Assembly (NCBI GenBank): GCA_023399055.1
Contig: JAEWQV010000031.1
Span: 46,487 to 110,486 of the forward strand
Origin: Bacillota bacterium
GTDB lineage: Bacteria; Bacillota; Clostridia; Lachnospirales; Lachnospiraceae
Length of the DNA stretch: 64,000 bases
Direction of reading: 5' to 3'
The notes under the pieces were generated by a model. That model ran no database searches, was not told the DNA's origin, and saw only the letters and a program-made list of their open reading frames with translations. This document shows, piece after piece, positions 31,945 through 41,063 of this stretch; the first letter of the stretch is position 1; each line of letters begins with the position of its first letter. The position numbers and the translations under genes are program-made.

Positions 31945-34131
31945 TTATTTTTTCAATGTAAAATCACTACGAAATCCTGCCTTTACATAAATCTTGCTAA
32001 CTGGGCTATAATCGCTTATTTTATTTCCTTTCAGATATAGCTCGGTAAGTTTTGTTAACCCCTTCAACGGTACTATTGAAATTATTTTATTGTCAGTTAA
32101 GTAGAGTTTTTGCAAAGAGGTTAGCTTTGTTAAAGGTTTTAAATCCTTAATCTGATTTCCATTTAGAGATAACACCGTAAGCTTCTTTAGGTTTGAAAGA
32201 GTCGTAATACTAGTGATGGAATTTCTTTGTAGATATAAAATCTCTAATTTTGTCAACGCCTTCAACGCCTGGATGTCTTTCATCTTATTATTATCCAAGG
32301 ATAATTGTTTCAAATTTTTAAGATTAGCCAACGCTGTTGCACTCGATATATTATTAACACCAAGCTCTAATATTTTTAAATTCGTAAGCTTACTTAAAGA
32401 TGATAAACCAGCAATTTTATTCTCCCGTAAGTATAATTTTTGTAATTTAGTTAGTCCAGCTAATGCTGTAATAGAGCTTACTTGATTGCCATTGAGTGAT
32501 AGTGTTTCGAGATTTTTAAGTTTATTTAATGTAGCGATATCAATAATATTATTACGCTGGAGATAAAGCACTCTTAGTCCGGTAAGTGTTCCCAGGCTCG
32601 TAATATCTTTTAAACCCAGCTGTTGTGCATCAAGATATTCAAGGTTTTTAAGGTTTGCTAAATCTTTAATGCTCTTTACTCCCGTTGGAAGTTTTAAGCG
32701 GTAGATGCTTTGTATATCATAAACGGTTATTTTCCCTGTCGTAATACCAAGTTTTTCTCTGACAGCCTTCTCAATCACAGAATCTTTAAAGGTAACAGTT
32801 TTCATACTATTTACAACTGGTTTATGGAAGGTACTCATCTTTTTCAGGATCGTAGTCCAGCCATTCAATTTATACTTTAGTCCATTCGTATCTGTGTAGT
32901 CAGGTACATTAGCTAGACTCCAAACCGAGATACCACCAACTCCATAGGTTCTTGCGAGGTCGATCTTAGCCGAAATACTTGTGCTATCCTCATAAAGGAT
33001 GACATTCCAAGTCTTACTTGTAGAATTATAATACTGAAGATATGGACTTTGTAATTCATTATTATATCCATAGGTTAAGTTTTTCCCTGCACCATCCTTA
33101 TTATCAACGCGGTCCTTAATCGACTTGTAGAGAGGTGTGGATCTTACCTCTTTACTGAGTGTTGTGTCCTTCAGAGTGTCCCAGCCTGTAGCACTAGACA
33201 CATCGTATTGCCACTGCGCACTATCAAAGGTAATTTGCAGCCAAACCTTTGACATTTGGGAGATATCCGTAGTTGCCCCACGCAAATCATTCAAGGCATC
33301 TCTTACAGCTCCGATTGGTGCTAAACTATCTACTGGTTTCAGGACATCGTAACCAGTATACTGTTGTACTTGATTTTTTTGAAGTTTTTGTACTGGTTCA
33401 TAATCATGAGCCATTAAAATAACCTGATCTGAAAGCTCTAAAATATCTGAATATTCATACCCATCGTAATATAGTAATGGATTTACTGCTACCAACATCG
33501 TTTTGTTCATTTGTGTCAGTTGTGATTTTAACTCAGTTAAAAATTGTGTGTAATAGTAGCTAATTGTTTTTCCGTCATAAAGTATTGATTTCTTGTCGCT
33601 TCCAGTATTACGAAGTCCCTCAAAATCAATTACGACTCCATCAAAATAAATCCCTTCCCCTTGTGATAGATCAATCTTTAAATGGTCAGTGATTGCCTTT
33701 ATTACTAAAGAGCGCTTATCTGCCAAGGGCAAAAGTTCAGTTGCATCCTTTCCATCCATATAGATATTCAGCTGAATTGATTTTCCATTATTCTTAGCAT
33801 ACTTTACAGGTTCTAAGTAGTTGCTTGGATAGTAAAAGCCATAATTACCATTCTTAGCCTTTGTAATATTTAAGGCTGTGATATCTTCTGCATCTATTCT
33901 ACTCCAGGCAAAGCTAAGGGAATCCACATTGTCTATGTAATTCTTTATTTGGTCACTAAATACTGCATTCGACGGGTAGAACGCGTGGAGATCCCCTTCT
34001 GTTTCCTCCCCTGACACATTCATTGGAAACAGCATACACATCAACATCACTACGAGACTTAATGCTATTCTATAAAGTAGTTTACTATTGCTGCTTATGT
34101 ACAAATCAGATTTTATAGTATTAGGTTTCAT
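31945..34131 (-). CDS. secreted GH18-like protein with C-terminal leucine-rich repeats
   Basis: About 728 aa. An N-terminal signal or anchor (LLYRIALSLVVMLMCMLFPM) is followed by a GH18-type domain (about 60-440) with the catalytic-type motif FDGVVIDFEGL, in which the Glu after D-x-D-F is kept, and GGISVWSLANVPDYTD near its end. The remaining ~260 residues are about ten SDS22/internalin-like 22-residue LRRs (LYLQRNNIIDI, LSLNGNQVSSI and so on), ending in a cap. It may be a spore or cell-wall N-acetylglucosaminidase or a surface binding protein. The start at 34131 is set by AAGGAAGG 8 nt upstream; the frame is open to 34182. Monocistronic. Confidence 0.82.
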   Translation of the reverse strand: MKPNTIKSDLYISSNSKLLYRIALSLVVMLMCMLFPMNVSGEETEGDLHAFYPSNAVFSDQIKNYIDNVDSLSFAWSRIDAEDITALNITKAKNGNYGFYYPSNYLEPVKYAKNNGKSIQLNIYMDGKDATELLPLADKRSLVIKAITDHLKIDLSQGEGIYFDGVVIDFEGLRNTGSDKKSILYDGKTISYYYTQFLTELKSQLTQMNKTMLVAVNPLLYYDGYEYSDILELSDQVILMAHDYEPVQKLQKNQVQQYTGYDVLKPVDSLAPIGAVRDALNDLRGATTDISQMSKVWLQITFDSAQWQYDVSSATGWDTLKDTTLSKEVRSTPLYKSIKDRVDNKDGAGKNLTYGYNNELQSPYLQYYNSTSKTWNVILYEDSTSISAKIDLARTYGVGGISVWSLANVPDYTDTNGLKYKLNGWTTILKKMSTFHKPVVNSMKTVTFKDSVIEKAVREKLGITTGKITVYDIQSIYRLKLPTGVKSIKDLANLKNLEYLDAQQLGLKDITSLGTLTGLRVLYLQRNNIIDIATLNKLKNLETLSLNGNQVSSITALAGLTKLQKLYLRENKIAGLSSLSKLTNLKILELGVNNISSATALANLKNLKQLSLDNNKMKDIQALKALTKLEILYLQRNSITSITTLSNLKKLTVLSLNGNQIKDLKPLTKLTSLQKLYLTDNKIISIVPLKGLTKLTELYLKGNKISDYSPVSKIYVKAGFRSDFTLKK

Positions 34132-34282
34132 ATCATCGACCTTCCTTTTTAAACTTACTACAACTATCAACTTATTAGGCATTGCAACTAAGGAAAGAGT
34201 TCCTTAGTTTTCTACATTCCTTCTAATTATAAGCCATTTTATTAATATTGGAAACATCGAATTTCTTCCTATTAACAAAAAT

Positions 34283-34302
34283 GAGGCTGTTTTATCAGCC
34301 CC
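34283..34302 (-). terminator. intrinsic terminator of the MCP gene
   Basis: Minus strand GGGGCTG/CAGCCTC stem followed by ATTTTTG. Confidence 0.65.
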
Positions 34303-34310
34303 ATCTTTAT

Positions 34311-34347
34311 TTATGACAAGTGAGACGACTTGTCATTTCACTTTTAC
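34311..34347 (-). repeat. 3'-UTR element, copy 3 (downstream of MCP gene)
   Basis: In gene sense AAAGTGAAATGACAAGTCGT then CTCACTTGTCATAAATAA, with arms ATGACAAGT/ACTTGTCAT forming a 9-bp hairpin. Same position and orientation (stop codon, element, terminator) as the other copies. Confidence 0.65.
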
Positions 34348-34372
34348 TATATTAATATAATATAAAATCCGT

Positions 34373-36316
34373 CTATAATCTGTGTTCATATATAGTTATA
34401 TTAGAACGATTTACCTCATAAGTACCAGTGTCCGTATAGCGAACCACTGGATTATTCTGATATACATCCACCAGCATTTGAAGGGCTATCGTAACCCAAG
34501 TAAAGGCACGTTGCGCTATTGCTCCTAATATTTTATCCTGCTTAATTAATTCTGCTACATCTTTTCTTAAATCAACTGTCAAGATTCCATATCCAAGATG
34601 ATGCTTGGCAACATATTCTGCGAAAGCTACACCCCAGGCTCCATTGGTGGAGTAAATTAAATTAGCATTTGGATAATCCTTTTTTAGCATGGTAAATATT
34701 TGATTCATCTGCTCATCCGTTGGAGTACTGTGGACTTTAATTGGATGGACTTTTATATTGGAGTTGGCACTTAATTCATGGATAAATCCTTCTCCTCGCC
34801 TTTCAATGGAAGCAACTTTAACGTCACTCCACTGGTTTACAATAACTTCGCCTTGATTATTCATAAGTTGTTTCACTAATTTAGCAGCATTTTTACCTAA
34901 TTCAATGCTATTGGTTTCAATCAGTGCCTCATAAGAGACATCTTCAAAGGAGGAATTAATAAAGATAATCTTAATCCCTTTATTCGTTGCTTGCTTTAAT
35001 GCAGCTTTAATTTCCGGGTTATCCAAGGGACTAATAATAATTGCATCAAAGTCCCGATTGATATAATCATTGATAGCTTCCAACATATCTGCTACACCAT
35101 TTTCTCTGTCCTTGGGAGCAAAAAATTCAATATAGAAGTTTAGAGCCTTTGCTGTTTTTTTACCTTCGTTACGGCTTGGAACCCAGAAGGGATCGTCAAT
35201 ATCAAAGATAGCTGCAACCTTCTTCTGCTGATTAGCAACATGATCCGTTTGAATAACCGAGAAGGAGGCTGTAATTGTATCCACTTTGTTACGCATATCG
35301 TGAGCCATTTTATTAATAATGTTAGCGGTGCTATTTTGTGCCACTGTCAAGGAGGCCACCTCTTCTGTGGTAGCCGAAGCTTCTTCTATAATAGAGGCTA
35401 TACTGCAGAAGGAGTCAATTAAATTGTCCTTCTTCGCAGAAAGTTCTTGAACTTCTGAATTGAAATCCTGTTGACTTGTGATGAATCCACCAACATAGGA
35501 ATTAATCTGTTCAAAGGATTCAATTACCTCTTTCACTGCTTGTGCCTGATTACGAAAGGTTTCTTTCGAGCTATCTGCAACCATTTTAAGATTCCCTAAC
35601 TGTGTTGTAATTTCAGAGATGTTCTCTGTAATGGTAGCACTGGCGGATTTACTTCGGTCTGCTAGTTTCCTAACTTCGTTGGCTACAACTGCAAAACCCT
35701 TACCTGCTTCTCCTGCTCTTGCTGCTTCTATGGATGCATTTAAAGAAAGTAGATTTGTCTGACTGGCAATGTCATATAGAACACCTGTAATTTCATCAAT
35801 TGCTTTGGTCTTATTCAAAACATGATATATCTCTGCAATCATGGCATTATTAGCTTCGTAATTCTTATTCTGTTGTTCTGATAGATTTTGAACTGCGATT
35901 TTACCCTTATTACTTACGACACCCATATCTGTAGCGGCATTAATTAATTGCTGTGACCTTTCACTCATAATGCTAATCTTGTCTGCAATCATATCAGCAA
36001 TTGCCTGACAGTTCGCAATATCTTCGGTCTGGCGTTGAGCTCCTTCAGCGATGAACCCCGCTGACATACGTACATAATTAGAGGAATCCAGCATTTCTTC
36101 GATAAAGCCTTCCAACTGGTCGGATACAAGCTTAATATCTTCAAAATCTTTTTTAAACTGTACAAAATAGTTTTTATACTTATCATGCAGGGTTCGGTAT
36201 TTGTCATCCACATTTTTTAGTTTCGCTGTTGCATCTTCAGTAAAATTCCAGTTAGTAAATTGCATCATTACATCACTACTTTTGCTGCTTTTGTTCCCCA
36301 TGAATTTCATTTGCAT
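34373..36316 (-). CDS. soluble methyl-accepting chemotaxis-type protein fused to a sugar-binding-type domain
   Basis: 647 aa, without any membrane segment or signal peptide. The first ~370 residues are helical and contain the MCP hairpin tip (IASQTNLLSLNASIEAARAG, then GKGFAVVANEVRKLADRS). From about 375 (KKVAAIFDIDDPFWVPSRNE) to the end it is a type-1 periplasmic-binding-protein fold with DAIIISPLDNPEIKAALKQA and ANLIYSTNGAWGVAFAEY. Such binding folds are usually outside the cell; here the whole protein should be cytoplasmic, so it may sense an internal ligand and signal through CheA/CheW. The start has AAGGGG 7 nt upstream. Monocistronic, with a consensus promoter. Confidence 0.88.
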   Translation of the reverse strand: MQMKFMGNKSSKSSDVMMQFTNWNFTEDATAKLKNVDDKYRTLHDKYKNYFVQFKKDFEDIKLVSDQLEGFIEEMLDSSNYVRMSAGFIAEGAQRQTEDIANCQAIADMIADKISIMSERSQQLINAATDMGVVSNKGKIAVQNLSEQQNKNYEANNAMIAEIYHVLNKTKAIDEITGVLYDIASQTNLLSLNASIEAARAGEAGKGFAVVANEVRKLADRSKSASATITENISEITTQLGNLKMVADSSKETFRNQAQAVKEVIESFEQINSYVGGFITSQQDFNSEVQELSAKKDNLIDSFCSIASIIEEASATTEEVASLTVAQNSTANIINKMAHDMRNKVDTITASFSVIQTDHVANQQKKVAAIFDIDDPFWVPSRNEGKKTAKALNFYIEFFAPKDRENGVADMLEAINDYINRDFDAIIISPLDNPEIKAALKQATNKGIKIIFINSSFEDVSYEALIETNSIELGKNAAKLVKQLMNNQGEVIVNQWSDVKVASIERRGEGFIHELSANSNIKVHPIKVHSTPTDEQMNQIFTMLKKDYPNANLIYSTNGAWGVAFAEYVAKHHLGYGILTVDLRKDVAELIKQDKILGAIAQRAFTWVTIALQMLVDVYQNNPVVRYTDTGTYEVNRSNITIYEHRL

Positions 36317-36361
36317 CTTTGCACCCCTTTACCTTTGTAATATCGTTCCTATTTTTGTATA

Positions 36362-36390
36362 ATATTACTATAATGTAACAAGGATGTCAA
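36362..36390 (-). promoter_or_regulatory. sigma-A promoter of the MCP gene
   Basis: TTGACA (36385-36390) and TAATAT (36362-36367) with 17-nt spacing. Confidence 0.65.
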
Positions 36391-36483
36391 TAATAACTTA
36401 GTAACATTTGTATATTCAGTAAATAATTGGGTTTTAATTTATTTGTATAAAGCCTCTAAAAAACAGGCATCTAAATGTACTGA

Positions 36484-37371
36484 CTAGCTAATTCCTAACC
36501 TTGCATTTTCAAGAGTTTCTAAGTCAAATTTTTTCATTTGTAAGAAAGCCTCCGTTACACGTTTAATTTCTTCCTTGTCACCCTTTTCATAAATATCATT
36601 CATATTAGCAGGTACAATCTGCCAGGAAACACCAAACTGATCTTTTACCCAACCGCACTGCTCTGCTTCCGGTACATGAGATAGTTTATCCCAATAATAA
36701 TCAATTTCGTCCTGATCCTTACATGAAATCATAAAAGAAAAAGCCTCATTGAAGGTAAAATTACCACCAGCACCATGATCCATAACAATTAATTGTGTAT
36801 CCGCTATGTTAAATTCTGCATAGTTTACTTTTGCTCTGTTATCCTGTGCTTCACCAGTTTGATATTTGTTAATAAAACCTAGACTAGATTCTTTGAATAC
36901 GGAGCTATAATAATTCAGAGCCTCCTCCGCTCTTCCGCATTGATCACTCGAAAATAACATACTCGGTCTTATTCTTTGATGCTCGTTTATATTTTCAACA
37001 AGAAAGAGCTGCCAGTTTAAACCATACTTATCTTGTAACCAAGCGTAATGTTTACTAAACGGATATTCTCCTAACGGCATAAGCTCAAAACCACCTACGG
37101 ATAACTCTTTATATAATCGATCCACCTCTTCAGCGGTTTCGCAGGCCACCATTAACGAAATCGAAGGGTTTAGTGAAAAATAAGGACCACCATTGATAGC
37201 TGAAAACTCAGTATTCGCTAGTTGAAAATTAACAAGCGCCGCATCTCCTGAAGGTGTGTCAGGAATTATTGCTGTATTACTTATTTTCGAGTTCTCAAAT
37301 AAGCTTACGTACCAATTAACTGCTTCTAATGCTTCTTTATCAAACCATAAATGTGAAATTAACTTCTGCAT
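36484..37371 (-). CDS. PhnB-like VOC-family protein, two domains
   Basis: About 295 aa, formed by two PhnB/3-demethylubiquinone-methyltransferase-like halves of the vicinal oxygen chelate fold. Half 1 has HLWFDKEALEAVNWYVSLFE, FQLANTEFSAINGG and YAWLQDKYGLNWQLFLV; half 2 has RAEEALNYYSSVFKE, IADTQLIVMDHG and CGWVKDQFGVSWQIVPA. It lacks clear catalytic proof in this group. GGAG 9 nt before ATG at 37371 sets the start. It follows the AHSA1 gene by 16 nt; such pairs are common and may act on the same small molecule. Confidence 0.88.
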   Translation of the reverse strand: MQKLISHLWFDKEALEAVNWYVSLFENSKISNTAIIPDTPSGDAALVNFQLANTEFSAINGGPYFSLNPSISLMVACETAEEVDRLYKELSVGGFELMPLGEYPFSKHYAWLQDKYGLNWQLFLVENINEHQRIRPSMLFSSDQCGRAEEALNYYSSVFKESSLGFINKYQTGEAQDNRAKVNYAEFNIADTQLIVMDHGAGGNFTFNEAFSFMISCKDQDEIDYYWDKLSHVPEAEQCGWVKDQFGVSWQIVPANMNDIYEKGDKEEIKRVTEAFLQMKKFDLETLENARLGIS

Positions 37372-37387
37372 AATTATCATCTCCTTC

Positions 37388-37813
37388 TTAATGTAATTGT
37401 TGCTCTGTATATTGCTTAAAATTATTTAGAATGGACAGCCACCCCTGCTCTTGATATTCTTTTGGAAATTCGTTCTCTGCTTCAAAGGTTTGAACGATTT
37501 CAGTCGCATTAGCTTTTGCTTTAAAGGTGATATAAACCGTTCGATTATCATCCAATGTATAGGCAATAACCTCATGCAGCTTCACTTCCTCATAGGTTCC
37601 ACTAAAATCAAAACCAAAGCTACCATCCTTTGCTTCCATTCTTGATAAAAATCTGCCTCCTGCTGTTAAGTCATTTTCAGCTGCTGTCGTATGCCAATCT
37701 TCTGAGGCGTTATTCCATTTTTTAATATGTTCCGGTTCTGTCCAAACTTTCCAAACAGTTTCAACCGGTGCATTAATTGTTGCACTAATTGTAATTTTAT
37801 CTCCATCAATCAT
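37388..37813 (-). CDS. SRPBCC / AHSA1-like protein
   Basis: 141 aa START/Bet v1-like (SRPBCC) fold of the AHSA1 family: SATINAPVETVWKVWTEPEH, IKKWNNASEDWH, and C-terminal QGWLSILNNFKQYTEQQL. The fold encloses a hydrophobic pocket for a lipid-like or aromatic ligand. It is co-transcribed with the two-domain PhnB-like gene, an arrangement seen widely in bacteria without assigned function. Confidence 0.9.
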   Translation of the reverse strand: MIDGDKITISATINAPVETVWKVWTEPEHIKKWNNASEDWHTTAAENDLTAGGRFLSRMEAKDGSFGFDFSGTYEEVKLHEVIAYTLDDNRTVYITFKAKANATEIVQTFEAENEFPKEYQEQGWLSILNNFKQYTEQQLH

Positions 37814-38158
37814 AATTTTGCTCCTTACTTGTCCAATTTTTATTCATATGTTATTATAGTCGCATCATTTTACTTATAAATTATTTACTTGTGACTTTCA
37901 ATATTATTCAAAGTTCTACCTATTAGCATATTTCTTTATGTTTCTTTTGGAAACTACAAAATATTTCTATGTTTCAATATTAGCATATTTTGTTTATTTT
38001 GACTACTATCTTTAGTGTTTTACAATTAAATTACGCACAATTAATTTTATTCTACAAAAATGACAGAAAAAAAAGAACAGATATATTATTTCTGTTCTTC
38101 TCGTTATTTACCCAGGCAATCTTAGTAGATACACTTTCAATTTCTTTTCTTTCTCAAC
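37814..38158. other. 345-nt intergenic region, only a terminator recognised
   Basis: Apart from the cobO terminator at its right side, this AT-rich stretch shows no gene, riboswitch core or strong repeat. Confidence 0.5.
38066..38098 (-). terminator. terminator of cobO
   Basis: Minus strand AGAACAGA / TCTGTTCT stem followed by eight Ts. Confidence 0.85.
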
Positions 38159-38683
38159 TTATTTTTCAATTCCCATTCTTGCATAAATTCCTTGATCAAA
38201 GGGATGTTTCACCTTAACAATCTCTGATACATAATCAGCCAATTCTATTAATTCGGGTTCTGGATTTCTTCCGGTCATAACTACCTCTAAATGTTCCGGC
38301 TTATTCTTTAGAAAGGTAAGAAGTGTATCTTTATCAATCAGGTTATAGTTATAGGCACCGATGACTTCATCCATAATGAGCATTTGAATATCCTTATTTT
38401 TAATTATTTCCAGTATTTCATTTAAGTACTCCCGATATACCTTCTCTGCTCTTTCTTTTGTTTGTTCATTCATTCTTGAATAGAATCCAAAGGTTTCCTC
38501 GCACAGCAAAAGTTCAATATCATCCAGATTATTTAATATGCTTAATTCACTTGACTTATTGTCCTTTAGAAATTGCGTGAACAGAACCTTGCCTCCATTA
38601 CCAATAAATCGTATGCTAAGCCCAATTGCTGCCGTAGTTTTTCCTTTTCCATCTCCTGTGTATATATGAATTAAACTTTTCAT
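38159..38683 (-). CDS. cobO: cob(I)yrinic acid a,c-diamide adenosyltransferase
   Basis: 174 aa CobA/CobO/BtuR-type corrinoid adenosyltransferase, which transfers adenosyl from ATP to reduced corrinoid. The P-loop GDGKGKTTAAIGLSIRF lies at residues 10-26, LIMDEVIGAYNYNLID is the Walker B-like segment, and VVMTGRNPEPELIELADYVS is the conserved C-terminal block. Its ATG follows GGAGGTCAGG. No other cobalamin genes are adjacent and I see no cobalamin riboswitch core upstream. Confidence 0.92.
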   Translation of the reverse strand: MKSLIHIYTGDGKGKTTAAIGLSIRFIGNGGKVLFTQFLKDNKSSELSILNNLDDIELLLCEETFGFYSRMNEQTKERAEKVYREYLNEILEIIKNKDIQMLIMDEVIGAYNYNLIDKDTLLTFLKNKPEHLEVVMTGRNPEPELIELADYVSEIVKVKHPFDQGIYARMGIEK

Positions 38684-38751
38684 CCTGACCTCCGGTTTTA
38701 AATAGCTTTGTTAATTTCCTTATCCTATCATAACTCAAGCTTCTACTTAAC

Positions 38752-38889
38752 TCAACCCAGGAAACCAACACCCTCCCATAGTATTTGATAGATTTTAGCT
38801 ATATCCATATGCTCTCTTAAGGTCTCTGCAAGTTTCTCATATTGTGCCTCTTTATATTGTTTGTAAAAATTCGATTTATTACGAATGCT
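38752..38889 (-). pseudogene. in-frame open stretch after the namA stop (possible gene remnant)
   Basis: Directly after the namA TAG, in the same frame, 45 sense codons run to TGA without a plausible start codon. They read like real protein (NFYKQYKEAQYEKLAETL, then REHMDIAKIYQILWEG), an amphipathic helical segment. NamA itself ends normally at YERGYK, so the stretch is not needed for it. It could be the tail of a lost gene or rare readthrough. I do not recognise the family. Confidence 0.3.
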
Positions 38890-39903
38890 CTACTTATATC
38901 CGCGTTCATATTGCTTGGGCAAAGTGATACTATAACCTTTTCTTCTCGCTTCATTTAGAACGAATTGTGGATCACGAAGTAAGGTTCTTCCAATCGCTAC
39001 CAGGTCAGCTCTTTGATTGCCGAGGATTTCTTCTGCCAGATCAATATTATCAATTAAACCCACGGCAATGGTATCCTTCTTACATAATTTTTTAATCTCT
39101 TCTGCCAGTCTTACCTGGTATCCAGGGAATATATCTATCTTCTCGCTGGAATTTCCCCCAGAACTAACATGAATAATGTCCAACATAGGGCTGACAGTGT
39201 TAAGCATATCCGCCAGTTCTTCCATACTATACCCGTTCTTATTATATTCTGTAGCAGAGATGCGCAGAATAACAGGCTTATCAGCGGTCCAATTTTGATG
39301 AACTTGCTCCAGCACTTCTTTAAGAAATCTTGTTCTATTTTCAGGATTACCACCATACTCGTCAGTTCTATGATTACTCATTGGTGATATGAACTGATTA
39401 ATTAGATATCCATGTGCTCCATGTAATTCCAATGCATCAAATCCAGCTAATTCTGCTCTTTTTGCAGCCTGTCCAAAGTCAATGACAATTTGCTTTATTT
39501 CTTCCACTGTTAATTCCTTGGGTACTGTATATCTCTCATTAAACCTGATCGGACTTACACCAACTTGTACTCCGCCGCCTTCGTATTTTCTCCCTGCATG
39601 GTTAAGCTGTATTGCAACTTTGGTATCTTGTTCATGGAGACTATCCACAAGCTTTTTCATCCCCGCAATCTGTTCGTCGCACCATAGCCCTAGATCATTA
39701 TCTGAAATTCTCCCATTTGGCGACACACCAGTGGCTTCAACTATAATTAGTCCAACTCCACCGATTGCCCTGGCTCCATAATGAGCCATATGAAAATTCT
39801 TAACATATCCGTCTCCATCAGCGGAGTACATACACATGGGAGGCATAACTATTTTATTTTTAAGGGTCATATTCTTAATTGTATATGGTTGAAATGTTTT
39901 CAT
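38890..39903 (-). CDS. namA: NADPH dehydrogenase, YqjM/NamA-like old yellow enzyme
   Basis: 337 aa FMN-dependent ene-reductase that reduces activated C=C bonds with NADPH. Matching features are VMPPMCMYSADGDG (the flavin-modulating Cys), VAIQLNHAGRK, ELHGAHGYLINQFISPMSN (substrate-binding His pair HGAH), and C-terminal AIGRTLLRDPQF and YERGYK with the terminal Arg finger typical of YqjM. Length agrees with YqjM (338). It appears to be monocistronic. Physiological substrate not known. Confidence 0.93.
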   Translation of the reverse strand: MKTFQPYTIKNMTLKNKIVMPPMCMYSADGDGYVKNFHMAHYGARAIGGVGLIIVEATGVSPNGRISDNDLGLWCDEQIAGMKKLVDSLHEQDTKVAIQLNHAGRKYEGGGVQVGVSPIRFNERYTVPKELTVEEIKQIVIDFGQAAKRAELAGFDALELHGAHGYLINQFISPMSNHRTDEYGGNPENRTRFLKEVLEQVHQNWTADKPVILRISATEYNKNGYSMEELADMLNTVSPMLDIIHVSSGGNSSEKIDIFPGYQVRLAEEIKKLCKKDTIAVGLIDNIDLAEEILGNQRADLVAIGRTLLRDPQFVLNEARRKGYSITLPKQYERGYK

Positions 39904-40011
39904 GCAATTGCTCTTCCTTTCTTTATCAGCAGATTATGCTACAAGTCCTGTAGAAATCTGTATCATCCACTAAGACTTATTAGAATAATTTATCTTAAAT
40001 TATGAAATTAA

Positions 40012-40557
40012 TTATAAATACTTTAGCATCTTTTGCACTGTATTGACCGTTCTTGAGGTGAGCTTACTTTTATATTCTTTCTTTCCAAGCACCTTGTTAC
40101 CAAACTCTGATGTTAAGGTATTGCCTTTGGGTACAATCCAATAAATCCCCTCCTCTTCAACAATTAACTGCTCTTTTTCATCCTTGCTACACTGTTGAAA
40201 AAGACTCTTTAGTTGTTGTCCGAGTGATTTATCATCATTTATAAGTATATAATGATGGTAACCTTCCGGTACTTCATGCCCTTTTGCTTCCTCCATTATT
40301 TCCATGATTTGTTCCTTTGATTTAATAACTAGATTAGCATCATAACCAAAATGAGAACTTAGTCCGTCTTCTAACCTTTTCTTATGCTCATCCAGAGACA
40401 TTTCTTCTTCTGCGGTAGTTAATATGATATTTCCGGTGGCTAGCACAGTATTAACATTCTGATAATGCATAGCCTCTATTACTCTCTTTAGTTCTTCCAT
40501 CTTGATACTTATACCATTAACATTGATACCTCTTAAGAAAATAGTAAACGCCTTCAT
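40012..40557 (-). CDS. DUF1697 family protein
   Basis: About 181 aa. It begins MKAFTIFLRGINVNGISIKM, the hallmark start of DUF1697, followed by NVNTVLATGNIILTT and C-terminal FGNKVLGKKEYKSKLTSRT and NTVQKMLKYL. The start at 40557 has AGAAGG 7 nt upstream; the frame stays open to 40617. No enzymatic role is established for the family. Confidence 0.88.
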   Translation of the reverse strand: MKAFTIFLRGINVNGISIKMEELKRVIEAMHYQNVNTVLATGNIILTTAEEEMSLDEHKKRLEDGLSSHFGYDANLVIKSKEQIMEIMEEAKGHEVPEGYHHYILINDDKSLGQQLKSLFQQCSKDEKEQLIVEEEGIYWIVPKGNTLTSEFGNKVLGKKEYKSKLTSRTVNTVQKMLKYL

Positions 40558-40770
40558 TATCCATCCTTCTTTCATCACTATTAAAAGTACTTTTATGCAA
40601 AAATAGGCAAACTCCAATCTTTATGATTGATCGCTCGCCTATTTGTTTTGGATTGTTTTTAATCATATCCCTTTTGAATATAATTTGTCAATATTAATTA
40701 ACCGAAGTGTTAGGATCTAATAATCTTTAAATCTTCTTTCCTATCCGCTTTTCTTGATACATTTTTATAT

Positions 40771-40832
40771 GGAAAGCGAACTTGACATTTATGTTTTCCT
40801 ATGATATTGTATAAATGTAAAGTTCACTTTCC
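40771..40832 (+). promoter_or_regulatory. promoter flanked by an inverted repeat (putative XRE operator)
   Basis: TTGACA (40782-40787) and TATTGT (40805-40810) are 17 nt apart. The half-sites GGAAAGCGAACTTG (40771-40784) and AAAGTTCACTTTCC (40819-40832) are inverted copies with one main mismatch. One overlaps the -35 and the other covers the start site, which is where a repressor should bind. The adjacent XRE gene is the natural candidate. Confidence 0.65.
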
Positions 40833-40856
40833 ATAATCAGAAAAAGAGGTGATGAT

Positions 40857-41063
40857 TTGAAAAACAGGTTGGAAGAAATACGAAAGCAAAAGGGAATAAA
40901 GCAAGAAGAACTTGCAGCAGCATTAGAGGTTTCCAGGCAGACCATTGGTTCTTTAGAAAACGGACGCTATAACCCCTCTATCCTGTTAGCCTTTAGAATT
41001 GCCCGGTATTTTAACATGTCTATTGAAGAAATATTTATTTATGAGGAGGGAAGCAATGAATAA
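40857..41063 (+). CDS. small XRE-family regulator
   Basis: 68 aa helix-turn-helix protein (EIRKQKGIKQEELAAALEVS, RQTIGSLENGRYNPSILLAF), close to the common short regulators that control adjacent membrane-protein genes. The start codon is TTG, with AGAGGTG 6 nt upstream. Its 3' end overlaps the next gene by 8 nt. The inverted repeat around its promoter suggests autorepression. Confidence 0.88.
   Translation: MKNRLEEIRKQKGIKQEELAAALEVSRQTIGSLENGRYNPSILLAFRIARYFNMSIEEIFIYEEGSNE

Noticed and set aside
38684..38890. Cobalamin riboswitch before cobO
   Set aside because: The conserved B12-box core is not present in this 200-nt stretch.
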